Shown in pieces: positions 7,176 through 15,100 of a DNA stretch of 23,433 nt; the stretch's first letter is position 1, and each line of letters starts with the position of its first letter. The notes beneath the pieces were generated by a model that saw nothing but the letters and a program-made list of their open reading frames with translations, was not told the origin of the DNA and made no database searches. The position numbers and the translations under genes were made by a program. This stretch comes from DTBU01 sp964568845 (GTDB taxonomy: Archaea > Thermoproteota > CALKCG01 > B24), in assembly GCA_964568845.1 (NCBI GenBank), contig CAZMSC010000023.1, positions 1 to 23,433 on the forward strand, in the 5' to 3' direction.

Positions 7176-8369
7176 TTATAATCGTTGTTCGACTCTGAAC
7201 GTTAAACCTTGCGGTTTACTGTCAAGCTCTAAAACTATAACAGTATCGTATGGGTCTGGGGCTCTGGCGGGTAACCCCTTCAAGAGCACTCTACCATCCT
7301 TCTTAGAAAACTTCACGTATTCACCTGTAGCCAACATGTACGCGTCTTTCACATCATTGCCCACACCTGCTATGCATACCTCCCTACCAGGCCATCTGAA
7401 TACGTGCACATACACTTTACTACTTTTAGCTGTGAACGTCCCTACAGACGTGCTGAATGGGCATCTTTCAGAGCCGTATATGGACTCACCGTTAACCTTC
7501 ATCCAAGAGCCTATTTCCCTAAGTATTCTTACAGCCCCGGCCGGGAATGTTCCATCGGCTTTAGGACCAACATTTAACAGGAGGTTACCTTCACCACTTG
7601 CGCAAGTCACAAGCGTTTGAATAAGCCTTCTAGTGGATCTCCAGGCATCTCCCTTACAGTAGCCCCAGAAGTACTCCGTCGTGGTCATACACGACTCCCA
7701 AAGCCTACCTGGAGGTGAAAAACTTACATGTTGTTCTGGGGTGTCGAAGTCTTCTGGAAGTCCAGAGCGGTTGTTTATCAGTATTTCAGGCTGAAGCTTA
7801 CGGACTTTAGCGTTGAGTTCAGCTGATCTCCAGTCTTCAGCCTTATATGGCCATGCTCCATCGTACCACAGAACGTCTAATCTGCCGTAGTTGCTACATA
7901 TCTCTTCAACCTGGGTATGAACATAGTCTAAAAACTTAGACCAGCCCTCTGGGTCTTTCTTAGGCCCCTTCCAGTATTCAGGCCACCTCCAATCTAGAAG
8001 GCTATAGTAGAGTCCTACACGCATACCGGCTTTATGACACGCTTTAATAAATTCTGCCACAAGGTCTCTACCAGCTGCTGTTTTAGCAGCCGTGTAGTCT
8101 GAAACCTTACTATCGAATAGGCTGAAGCCGTCATGGTGTCTGCTGGTTAAAACCATGTAGCGCATACCGGCTTCTTTAGCGTAGGAAACCCATTCATCAG
8201 GGTTGAATTTTGTAGGTTTAAACTTCTCAGAAAGCTTTGAATACTCCTCTACAGGTATGTGTTCAAGGTACATAACCCATTCTCCACGGCCCAGTATCGA
8301 ATAGAGGCCCCAGTGGATGAACATTCCGAAGCGCGCCTCTCTAAACCACGCTCCACGTCCACCACTCAT
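7176..8369 (-). CDS. Alpha-L-fucosidase, glycoside hydrolase family 29
   Basis: 397 residues with the GH29 (beta/alpha)8 catalytic domain followed by a short beta domain. Signatures: FGMFIHWGLYS (14-24), VLTSRHHDGFSLFDS (73-87), VGLYYSLLDW (118-127), LWYDGAW with the expected nucleophile D170, and NLLLNVGPKADGTFP. The enzyme removes alpha-L-fucose from glycans with retention of configuration. There is no signal peptide, so it acts inside the cell or on imported oligosaccharides. At 397 residues it is somewhat shorter than typical bacterial GH29 enzymes, the reduction being in the C-terminal domain. It is divergent from the sugar isomerase gene across a 60-bp spacer, suggesting joint use in sugar catabolism. 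The start ATG at 8369 immediately precedes the conserved domain. Confidence 0.92.
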   Translation of the reverse strand: MSGGRGAWFREARFGMFIHWGLYSILGRGEWVMYLEHIPVEEYSKLSEKFKPTKFNPDEWVSYAKEAGMRYMVLTSRHHDGFSLFDSKVSDYTAAKTAAGRDLVAEFIKACHKAGMRVGLYYSLLDWRWPEYWKGPKKDPEGWSKFLDYVHTQVEEICSNYGRLDVLWYDGAWPYKAEDWRSAELNAKVRKLQPEILINNRSGLPEDFDTPEQHVSFSPPGRLWESCMTTTEYFWGYCKGDAWRSTRRLIQTLVTCASGEGNLLLNVGPKADGTFPAGAVRILREIGSWMKVNGESIYGSERCPFSTSVGTFTAKSSKVYVHVFRWPGREVCIAGVGNDVKDAYMLATGEYVKFSKKDGRVLLKGLPARAPDPYDTVIVLELDSKPQGLTFRVEQRL

Positions 8370-8429
8370 GTAAACACCAAAACTTACAAATACTTAAACC
8401 AGTATTTAACTCTAGGGGGTGGTAATGGT
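8370..8429. promoter_or_regulatory. Divergent promoter between fucosidase and sugar isomerase genes
   Basis: The 60-bp spacer is A/T-rich. On the plus strand GTATTTAAC (8402-8410) lies about 25 bp before the TTG start at 8430, and the near-perfect Shine-Dalgarno GGGGGTGG lies at 8415-8422. On the minus strand TTTAAGTATTT (8388-8398) lies about 25 bp before the ATG at 8369. The two boxes almost touch. Read from spacing and composition only. Confidence 0.5.
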
Positions 8430-9401
8430 TTGATTAAACTTGCTCTTTTCACTGTAACGTATTGTGGTTTATGGTATAGGGGGCCAGCCCTATCTCTAGA
8501 AGAGCAGATAGTTAAGGCTAAGGAGCTCGGCTTTGAAGGACTATCCATCGAAACTAAGAGGCCTGTTGCCCTTCCATGTGACTTGGATAATAGTAGAAGG
8601 AGAAAAATCAAGGAGCTCGCTGACTCTCATCAGATAGAACTCTGCGCCGTAGAAACCATGTCAAACTTTGTAAGCCCGATCATAGAAGAGGCGGAGAATA
8701 ACCTATGCATGGTTAAAGAGGCGGTGGAGCTAGCTAGAGATCTTGAAGCCCCAATCGTGAAGGTCTTCGCCGCTTGGACTGGCACCAGTAGGTATGATGG
8801 CCTTGGAACGTACGAGTTCGCCAACAGAATCTTCGACTACAAGAGAAACTTCATAACAAGTGACGAGATGTGGCGGCTTGCCGTTAAAGGAATAAGGGAG
8901 ACCGCTAAATGGGCTGAAGAATACGGTGTCACCGTAGCCCTTCAAAATCATCCTCCAGTAATAAACTATGGATATGAAGATGCTCTTCAGATGATCAGAG
9001 AGGTAGACATGGATAACGTTAAACTCTGTTTAGACGTACCGTTATTCGTAGACCAGAGCGATGAATATATACATAGAGCCGTAGAATCCTGCAGGGAAAT
9101 GGGTATTGTACATTCACACTATGGCTCACACTCCTTCGATTTTGCAGAAGATGGGACGATAGTCATCAAGCGTGGGATATATCCTTGGATGAAAGCCGAC
9201 CGTATAAACTACGCGGCTTTTGTAAACGAGCTTAAAAGAATAGGGTATGATGGCTTCATAGCTTCAGAAGAATGTGCTCCAGTGCTCGAAAACCACAAAC
9301 CCCAAGGCATAGACGTAGTAGATAGACGGGTTAAAGCGGCTCTGAAATACATGAGAATGCTCATAGATACGGGAAGAGAGCCAAAGATAAAACTAGTCTA
9401 G
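8430..9401 (+). CDS. Sugar phosphate isomerase/epimerase, AP-endonuclease-2-like TIM barrel
   Basis: 323 residues of the xylose-isomerase-like TIM barrel superfamily (IolE/Hyi-type). Visible elements: the first strand IKLALFTVTY, FEGLSIET, APIVKVFAAWTG, the metal-site-like VTVALQNHPP, NVKLCLDVPLF, VHSHYGSHS and DGFIASEECAP. These supply the Glu/Asp/His ligands usual for divalent metal. The reaction is likely an aldose-ketose isomerisation or epimerisation; the substrate is not determinable. I chose TTG at 8430 because it directly precedes the first beta strand and is 8 nt after GGGGGTGG. An upstream in-frame start at 8259 would run back into the fucosidase gene and adds non-conserved residues. 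Divergent from the fucosidase. Confidence 0.85.
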   Translation: MIKLALFTVTYCGLWYRGPALSLEEQIVKAKELGFEGLSIETKRPVALPCDLDNSRRRKIKELADSHQIELCAVETMSNFVSPIIEEAENNLCMVKEAVELARDLEAPIVKVFAAWTGTSRYDGLGTYEFANRIFDYKRNFITSDEMWRLAVKGIRETAKWAEEYGVTVALQNHPPVINYGYEDALQMIREVDMDNVKLCLDVPLFVDQSDEYIHRAVESCREMGIVHSHYGSHSFDFAEDGTIVIKRGIYPWMKADRINYAAFVNELKRIGYDGFIASEECAPVLENHKPQGIDVVDRRVKAALKYMRMLIDTGREPKIKLV

Positions 9402-9720
9402 AAAATATGACGACACTACCATAGCTTGTTTATTAGTAAGACGACTTACCACATATAAATACGGTGTGGCATAGATGAATAGACGACGTCGAATGTAGGC
9501 CTCTTCTACTCGTTAGTTTTGTACATGGCTTAAACGCTATGGCTGTTGGCTTTTCCATAGCCATACATTCGTTGAAATTCAAAGGGCGTTAGAATTGGTC
9601 TTAAACGGAGAAAGAAATAAAGCGTTTAGACTTGGATTAGCTATGTTATTTCAGAATTTAACTCATTAATGAATATATGTTTATTAATTAAAGCAATAAA
9701 TTTATAATGGGGTCTTTGTT
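9402..9720. other. Gene-poor spacer with promoter-like box and decayed reading frame
   Basis: No credible intact gene in 319 bp. CCACATATAAATACGGTGTGG at 9449-9469 is a TATA-like box inside a short inverted repeat. It would direct transcription into the following sequence, where the first ATG frame (9475) stops after seven codons. The frame 9517-9669 is open for 50 codons with no start and reads like the end of an alpha-helical protein (FVEIQRALELVLNGERNKAF); it may be a gene remnant. A 7-bp inverted repeat, GCTATGG/CCATAGC, lies at 9536-9560. The last 25 bases, with TTTATAAT near 9700, are the likely promoter of the LLM gene. Confidence 0.45.
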
Positions 9721-10422
9721 ATGAGGAATGTCACCTTCGGCATAGTTTTACCTCAATCTGTGCTTAGTTATGTTACAGTTAGTAATGTGGCATTAGAATG
9801 CGAACAGCTTGGTTACGACTCTGTATGGCTTAATGATCACCTCTATGAAAGATGGTTGCCATTTGAGGAGCATAGACATCCATACTTAGACTGCTGGACG
9901 TTGCTTCCGGCTCTCGCCGTAGACACAAAGACGATACGCCTCGGCAGTCTTGTAACGTCAAACACTTTTAGACACCCGTCTCTACTTGCCAAGATGGCTA
10001 CCACGCTTGATATAATAAGTGGAGGCAGGCTCGAGTTTGGAATTGGCGCGGGGGATCTGCCCATTGAACATTACACCTATGGAATACCTTACCCCTCAGA
10101 TAATGAGAGGATTTCAAGATTACATGAAGCTCTTCAAGTAATTATTAAAATGTGGATCGAAGAGAAACCCCGCTTTGCCGGGAGGTTTTATGAAATAAGA
10201 GAGCCACCATGTTTTCCTAAACCGATCCAGAAACCGCATCCACCCATATGGATAGGATCCATCACTGACAGAAGGCGCATAATTAGATTGGTAGCCGAGT
10301 TCGCTGATAACTTTAATGCGCTTGGTGGTCCACCAGAATCATACGCTGAAAAGATGATGATACTAGATAAATATTGTGAGGAGATTGGGCGTAAACCAAG
10401 TGATGTAAGGGTTCTGAGTTAA
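9721..10422 (+). CDS. LLM-class F420-dependent oxidoreductase, C-terminally truncated
   Basis: 233 residues of the luciferase-like monooxygenase TIM barrel family, whose archaeal members usually use coenzyme F420 for hydride transfer. The N-terminal two thirds is intact: FGIVLPQS, LGYDSVWLNDHL, DTKTIRLGSLVTSNTFRHP, LDIISGGRLEFGIGAGD, FPKPIQKPHPPIWIGS, and ADNFNALGGPPE. Translation stops at TAA 10420-10422 just after GRKPSDVR, where relatives of about 300 or more residues continue. The missing C-terminal part is recognisable in another frame at 10626-10817, so this is a disrupted gene and the product is probably inactive. It has its own promoter-like box and no close cotranscribed neighbour. 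Confidence 0.8.
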   Translation: MRNVTFGIVLPQSVLSYVTVSNVALECEQLGYDSVWLNDHLYERWLPFEEHRHPYLDCWTLLPALAVDTKTIRLGSLVTSNTFRHPSLLAKMATTLDIISGGRLEFGIGAGDLPIEHYTYGIPYPSDNERISRLHEALQVIIKMWIEEKPRFAGRFYEIREPPCFPKPIQKPHPPIWIGSITDRRRIIRLVAEFADNFNALGGPPESYAEKMMILDKYCEEIGRKPSDVRVLS

Positions 10423-10625
10423 GTATGGATTCATATTATTTCATCTCGCTTAACCCCTCCCTCTCGATTAATTCATAGAGGGCTCTTTGGGGGAACCCTA
10501 CTCCCCGCATCTGAAGTTCAACCCCAGCCTCCCCAGTCCCCATAGGCTACCGTGTAGCCAGAGCAGAGGGGACAAAAAAGCTAAACCCGAAAACTATTTA
10601 AACCTATCTATTTTGAAGCTGCTAA
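10423..10625. mobile_element. Structured insertion inside the LLM gene, possible decayed IS200/IS605-type remnant
   Basis: About 200 bp separate the two halves of the LLM gene and match neither half. The stretch is unusually rich in runs of C on the plus strand and can fold: CCCTCT/AGAGGG (10459-10464 with 10477-10482), and GTCCCC/GGGGAC (10536-10541 with 10568-10573) enclosing GGCTAC/GTAGCC (10545-10550 with 10554-10559). On the minus strand a 35-codon frame (10543 to 10436) begins MGTGEAGVELQ and is preceded in frame by a TAG and further open codons. From memory this resembles the variable C-terminal tail of archaeal TnpB proteins, which overlaps the guide-RNA region of the element; I cannot verify that. 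No transposase domain or clear target duplication is visible. Confidence 0.35.
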
Positions 10626-10817
10626 CTACGGCGAAGCTGGCATGGATTTATCGATGTTGCGATCAAAAAAGATGGTGGCCTTATCGAAAGCACAATACGT
10701 GATTTAAAAGCGATGGTGAATGCGGGCGTTCAAGACTTCATACTTGGATTCAGTGACCGCACCGACACCGAAGCCGTAATGATCTTCGCTGAGCAAGTAA
10801 TTCCAGCCCTAAGATAG
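10626..10817 (+). pseudogene. C-terminal fragment of the disrupted LLM oxidoreductase
   Basis: The frame from 10626 to TAG 10815-10817 reads LRRSWHGFI, then a short non-typical join, then AMVNAGVQDFILGFSD and FAEQVIPALR, which is the usual end of F420-type LLM proteins. It lies in a different frame from the N-terminal part at 9721-10422. The RRSWHGF block should directly follow GRKPSDVR. About 40-50 residues normally found between RRSWHGF and AGVQDFILGF also appear to be missing, so there has been a deletion as well as an insertion. No start codon or ribosome binding site suits independent translation. Confidence 0.7.
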
Positions 10818-10889
10818 AAAAAATCTTAAATGCGATCAAATGTTAAATTTAAGTTTTAAGGCTGTCTAAGCCTCGTCTGCGTTATTTTG

Positions 10890-11685
10890 TCACACCTTTA
10901 AGTGGAAAAGTCTAATGGCGTTCTCGCTGAGTATCTTGTCTTTGTTCCGTCTTTCTATTTCCAGCGAGTTTATGAGCTCATGAGCTCTATATGTTTCCGT
11001 ATGCTGCACATAGCGTAGTCTGTTCCGAATAGGATGTTGTTGGGGCGTTCGCTTGCTGTTAGAATTAAAACTTTATCTTGGCAAGGCCTGTATCCGCAAT
11101 GACTTCTTCGTCAGCTAAGCCTGAAGTGTCGAAGTATATGTTCTCATAAGGCTTTGTCAGGTCGTAACAGTATTCAACAGGATAGAAGTAGTGTGCAATA
11201 ACTATCTTAAGCGCAGGGAATTTTTCTGCGATTTTGATTATGAATTTTGGGTCGTTGTATTTGGCTTGTTCTGGGTGTTTTGGACTTGCCCCCGTGTGAA
11301 TCATTATTGGCAGATCGTGTTTGATGCATAACTCGTAAACAGGTAGAAGCCTCTTATCTGTTGGGTAAACAGTGTCATGCCCTGGGAAGATTTTAATAGC
11401 AACAATACTCCTAGCTTGAAATAGTTGATCAAGTTTCTGTATCTGATCAAGGTAATTCCGTTTCTGAATATCTAAGGTTCCCATCACGTACAATTGTCTA
11501 TCACCTTTTACGAGTTGCAGAACTTCATCTAAACTGCCTATTTCTGACTTTGGAGTATTGTCTGGTATCAATATAGCGTAGTCTACCTTACTTCTACGAA
11601 GCTCCTTAAGCAATTCTTCCTTGGACTTTTCAAGAGTCCTCCTTTTCTCTAAGGAAGGTAGATGTTGGTGACAATCGATCATCAT
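10890..11685 (-). pseudogene. Amidohydrolase (amidohydrolase-2 family) broken by two indels
   Basis: A metal-dependent TIM-barrel hydrolase of the amidohydrolase-2 type: IDCHQHL at the start, IVAIKIFPGHD, LPIMIHTGASP, LKIVIAHYFYP, NIYFDTSG, and, after the breaks, NNILFGTDYA and ILSENAIRLFHLKV at the end. The frame is lost twice. Near 11071-11076 one base is missing, so GLAKIK runs into a stop instead of continuing KVLILTASERPNN. At 10972-10987 an exact 8-bp tandem duplication (ATGAGCTC twice) shifts the frame again after HIEL. Repairing both gives about 263 residues with a normal C-terminus. I place the start at the ATG at 11685; longer upstream extension runs into the tRNA gene and is not real. 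The rest is little diverged, so the damage is recent, or an assembly error. Confidence 0.82.
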
Positions 11686-11866
11686 CGTGTCAAATATGCC
11701 TTGGATTGTATTAAATGTTTTTGGACAATTAGGGCGAAACTCATTTGAAGGCTTCATTAATAACGCAAAGCCAGATGCTCGGAGGTGGAATGACCCCCTA
11801 AATAGGTATAATGATAAAGTTAAAACACGTGTTTCTAAACACGAAAGTCTTAAGAAAATTGAATAG

Positions 11867-11939
11867 TAGCCCGGGGGAGATTCGAACTCCCGTCGGAGGC
11901 TCCAAAGGCCTCCATGCTTGGCCGCTACACCACCGGGCT
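11867..11939 (-). tRNA. tRNA-Gln (anticodon UUG)
   Basis: The minus strand folds as a 73-nt cloverleaf without an intron. Acceptor AGCCCGG pairs with CCGGGCT; the D stem is GTGT/GCAT; the anticodon stem GAGGC/GCCTC carries the loop CTTTGGA with TTG at 34-36; the variable loop is CGAC; the T stem GGGAG/CTCCC carries TTCGAAT; the discriminator is A. The CCA is not encoded. The AGCCCGG start with an A-U first pair is usual for archaeal tRNA-Gln. Confidence 0.95.
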
Positions 11940-11960
11940 TCATTTGAAATGAACTTCGAG

Positions 11961-11980
11961 GAGGTTAATTAAGATTTATT
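11961..11980 (-). promoter_or_regulatory. Probable tRNA-Gln promoter
   Basis: On the minus strand the A/T stretch AATAAATCTTAATTAAC spans 11964-11980, about 25-40 bp upstream of the mature 5' end at 11939. This suits an archaeal TATA box for the tRNA. Read from position and composition only. Confidence 0.45.
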
Positions 11981-12021
11981 TCGTTGAAAAAATGGGAGGG
12001 TGTTCAGTTAGTCTTGCGATG

Positions 12022-14037
12022 CTATATTATTGGTCTTGGAAGTATTATCCATGCCAGTATGCTCAGCGTTAAGACTTGTAAGACTTCTCCCAGTATTACT
12101 CCAGATGCGAATGGTACAACCTTCTCCTCGTAAAGCTTGCTTCCACCCATTCTAAGAACGATGTTCTTAACGATCAAAGCCACTAGTATTGGAACCCATG
12201 CTCCCCACAGGGAGACGCCCCAGGCCCATGAGACGGGTGCGACTATGGGGTCTGGGAACCATAGGAGCTTTGTATATAGGTATCGTCCTACAATCACTAT
12301 GATGAAGCCTATGAGTAGATGTATAGTGGCTTCTGAAATCGGTGTATCAACAGGTCTATACCAGAAGTTCCACTGAATATCCCCTTGGAAGTCTCTGAGC
12401 TCATATCCGATTCTTCTGGCTCCATAGAGGCCTGGGAGTATGGCTATTCTACAGAGCAGGTAGACGAATAGGGCTGGGAAGAGCGAGACTATTATCAGCT
12501 TAAAAACGTCCCTACTGTTTATCCTAGCGAGGTCGGCCATCTTGTAGGATAGAACAGATGCGTAGAATGCCGAGCCGAAGCCCGCGGCGGCATAATGTCC
12601 AATATGTTCCCTGCTCAGCAGAGGGACGAGCGCGTAATCTACTGAGTTTATTTCAGGTAGAAGCTGGGTCGGCCAAGCCATGATCCTTATCATAGCCGGT
12701 GTGAGGTCGTAGCACGGCTCGTAGGCAAATCCAACCCTTCCCCAGACCATTCCGGTGACGATCCAAGTTACTATTCCTGCGAATGGGACTACGAAAGACA
12801 GCCATGGGCTTAGCCCCGTATATATGAAGAAGACCATCATTAGTATGAAGGACACGATCACCATTATCCAAGAGCTCCTATAGGATATAGGCTCTCTACC
12901 TTCAAATTCACTCCTACTACTGGATCTTCCGAATGCAACTCTCAAAGTTTCAGCTATGTAGCGTCTCTCGTAGATTATCATGGAGATGAATATTCCAATA
13001 AGAGCACCCGTGCTGACGACTGAGATTTGAATCGGTGGGCTGACGTAGGGGCTTGGAGCACACCAGTTTCTTCCACAGAAGTCGTACTGCGTCATCTCCG
13101 TGTAGTATCCAGCGGCATAGGAGACAAATATCGCTATTTCAAAAATCAGCAGGTAGAACAGTGTGCTGAAAAGGTAGTGCACCGGTATTATTAGCATGAA
13201 AGCCCAGAAAGTCGGATGTTTATTTATGCCTAAGTGCCACGGTATTCCGGGTGGTGCAAACCACTGTGAGCCAGGTCCACAGGTGCTAGTCTTCCAAGAG
13301 TATATGTCTGGGAACCATGGGAACATGTACGTTGCACCTATCGGTAGGCATAGTATGAATCCCACTAGTAGCCCTAAGAGGAACGTTGTCCTCATGGGCC
13401 AATCTCTCCTCCTTATATTCTCCACGTTGACTAGGCAAGTGTGGTATACTAGAGTGTAGGGGAAGGGTATTTTCTCTATTTCAATCCACTCGCGTCGGAA
13501 GATATTGGCTATCCCTATGGTGATGCATGAGAATATTCCGAACATTAAGAAGCGCCACATGATCGCTGGAAGTATGGAGTTCCAAGGTAGCCGTCCTAAG
13601 TCTCCAACCCCATTTATAAGCGGTAAAGACGCCTCTGTTGGAAGTGTTACGAATTCAGGTAGGTATCTGCCAAAGGATTCTGAGATGGCGTATCTACTTA
13701 GAAGATAGGCTTGATCGTTGCCCCCTACGACTCCCCCTATCATCGCGCATGAGACGAGCGTTACAAAGAGGTAGGCTAAGTTTCTACCTGTAAGATACTT
13801 CCTCATGCCTGGAATCTGCCAGAGAGCCATTATTACTAGTAAAGCTACCATAGGCCAGCCTGGGAAGTCTCCGCCAGTCATCATGATTGGTGAGCCTAGG
13901 CTTTGTGCACATCCTAGCGGTGCTGGTAGTAAGGGGCCTTGGAAGCTTATGACAAATGCTAACACTACGCTTATGATCGCACATATGGTTAGGGTTGTCG
14001 GTTTAATCCGTTCTGCTTCAGAGGTTTTTTCAACCAA
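12022..14037 (-). CDS. Large polytopic membrane protein, OPT-like (DUF6785/DUF6784-type)
   Basis: 671 residues with about a dozen or more hydrophobic membrane segments spread over the whole length, for example TICAIISVVLAFVISF near 16-31, MVALLVIMALWQIPG, IMWRFLMFGIFSCITIGIANI, SWIMVIVSFILMMVFFIYT and the closing VLQVLTLSILAWIILP. It resembles the oligopeptide-transporter-like DUF6785/DUF6784 proteins of bacteria and archaea, whose substrate is not known. The segment FRREWIEIEKIPFPYTLVYH after an early helix is typical of that group. I accept a TTG start at 14037, since a GGTG lies about 10 nt upstream and the first helix follows. It is the last gene of a minus-strand run behind the APH-type kinase (50-bp gap), so it may import that kinase's substrate. 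Confidence 0.8.
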   Translation of the reverse strand: MVEKTSEAERIKPTTLTICAIISVVLAFVISFQGPLLPAPLGCAQSLGSPIMMTGGDFPGWPMVALLVIMALWQIPGMRKYLTGRNLAYLFVTLVSCAMIGGVVGGNDQAYLLSRYAISESFGRYLPEFVTLPTEASLPLINGVGDLGRLPWNSILPAIMWRFLMFGIFSCITIGIANIFRREWIEIEKIPFPYTLVYHTCLVNVENIRRRDWPMRTTFLLGLLVGFILCLPIGATYMFPWFPDIYSWKTSTCGPGSQWFAPPGIPWHLGINKHPTFWAFMLIIPVHYLFSTLFYLLIFEIAIFVSYAAGYYTEMTQYDFCGRNWCAPSPYVSPPIQISVVSTGALIGIFISMIIYERRYIAETLRVAFGRSSSRSEFEGREPISYRSSWIMVIVSFILMMVFFIYTGLSPWLSFVVPFAGIVTWIVTGMVWGRVGFAYEPCYDLTPAMIRIMAWPTQLLPEINSVDYALVPLLSREHIGHYAAAGFGSAFYASVLSYKMADLARINSRDVFKLIIVSLFPALFVYLLCRIAILPGLYGARRIGYELRDFQGDIQWNFWYRPVDTPISEATIHLLIGFIIVIVGRYLYTKLLWFPDPIVAPVSWAWGVSLWGAWVPILVALIVKNIVLRMGGSKLYEEKVVPFASGVILGEVLQVLTLSILAWIILPRPII

Positions 14038-14087
14038 TATAACACCAGTAAATTTAATACGCGTATATTCTTTTTAAGAGTTATCCT

Positions 14088-15080
14088 CTAATCTCCCTTG
14101 TTTAAGACGCTTCTAAGGTATTTCTTGAAGGTTTCGAGGAAGCGCTTAGCGTCTTCAGTTTTAGTGCGTCTTCTAAATTCCCTAGCTATGAGAGCTATCA
14201 GCCCGGGCTGTGAGACGGCTTCTAATATGGCTAGAAGCTTTAAAGCGGCCAGGCTTCTATAGAATTGAAAGTCTACGATGGATCCTCCATGCTTCTCATA
14301 AGAGTCTACAAACGCCTCAGACAGCTTCTGGCTTTTTCTCCCAGACATTTTATCTTCGAAGTCTAGAAAGTTGAAGGCATATGCAACGTCGAAGGTGGGT
14401 TCAGCTATCTCCGCGCTTTCCCAGTCGATCACATAGGCTTTACCGCTACTGTAGACTACATTGTCAAAGCCGTAGTCGCCGTGAATCAGCCTCAATCTGG
14501 CTTCAACTTGGCAATCCTCAAGCTTCTTCGCGTAGTTGAAAAGCCTCGCAAAAACCCATGGTTTCCCCAGCGTAGTCAACATAGATATGACCATTAAGGC
14601 TTTAACCTCCTTCAGATCACCCATGGGGTAGTCTTTCTTAACCTTTAAGACGTCTCCAACCTCGCTTGGAGTTACGCTGTGAATGCCGACTAGCGACCTC
14701 ACCATGGCGTCGATAAATTCATAACCGTCTGAAATATGGGACTGTTGAATCTTCTCCATTATCATGAAGGGTTTACCTAAAACCTCTCCGCTTTTATCGA
14801 CGGTGTAAACTCTTGGAACTGGCACACCCTTGCTATGTAATATGCTTAGAATTTTAAACTCTTTAAAAGCCTTCTTCCCATCGCCTGAATAGGCTCGGAG
14901 AATGAGTTCTCTATTAGAGCCGTCTTCGAATTCAACCTTGAGAAGGTACATTGTATTACTTAGCCCCTGTTTCTCATAGAGTTTTAACTCTAAAACTTTA
15001 ACGTAGCCAGGCGTCAGCTCTTTAAGCTCTATGGAGTTTAAGTAATCCTCCAGTCTAGAGGCGAGTTTAGAATGGTCCAA
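14088..15080 (-). CDS. APH-type small-molecule kinase
   Basis: Protein kinase-like fold of the aminoglycoside phosphotransferase/choline kinase family. With the TTG start at 15080 it has 330 residues. The catalytic loop is LIHGDYGFDNVVY (H200, D202, N207) and the metal-binding motif VIDWESA contains D219. An N-lobe Lys or Arg in LILRAY and the hinge region FMIMEKI are also visible. Family members phosphorylate hydroxyls of choline, methylthioribose, homoserine or sugars; antibiotic resistance is only one branch, and nothing here points to it. I prefer the TTG at 15080 because GAGGTGGTGG lies just upstream and it begins 20 bp after the UroD-like gene ends. Another TTG at 15131 would add 17 residues and overlap that gene. 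Confidence 0.82.
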   Translation of the reverse strand: MDHSKLASRLEDYLNSIELKELTPGYVKVLELKLYEKQGLSNTMYLLKVEFEDGSNRELILRAYSGDGKKAFKEFKILSILHSKGVPVPRVYTVDKSGEVLGKPFMIMEKIQQSHISDGYEFIDAMVRSLVGIHSVTPSEVGDVLKVKKDYPMGDLKEVKALMVISMLTTLGKPWVFARLFNYAKKLEDCQVEARLRLIHGDYGFDNVVYSSGKAYVIDWESAEIAEPTFDVAYAFNFLDFEDKMSGRKSQKLSEAFVDSYEKHGGSIVDFQFYRSLAALKLLAILEAVSQPGLIALIAREFRRRTKTEDAKRFLETFKKYLRSVLNKGD

Positions 15081-15100
15081 ACCACCACCTCTGGAGAGGC

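Noticed and set aside
10487..10702. Plus-strand 71-codon frame inside the LLM insertion
   Set aside because: It covers the C-rich hairpin region and then runs through the LLM C-terminal fragment in the wrong frame; composition is set by the other sequence.
11867..11939. tRNA-Gln as an integration site with a flanking repeat
   Set aside because: I looked for a second copy of the tRNA 3' end and saw only a chance AGCCCGGG near 14201.
11686..11943. Amidohydrolase frame extends upstream to about 11943, adding 86 residues
   Set aside because: The extension reads through the tRNA-Gln gene and has no conserved residues; the domain starts at IDCHQH after the ATG at 11685.
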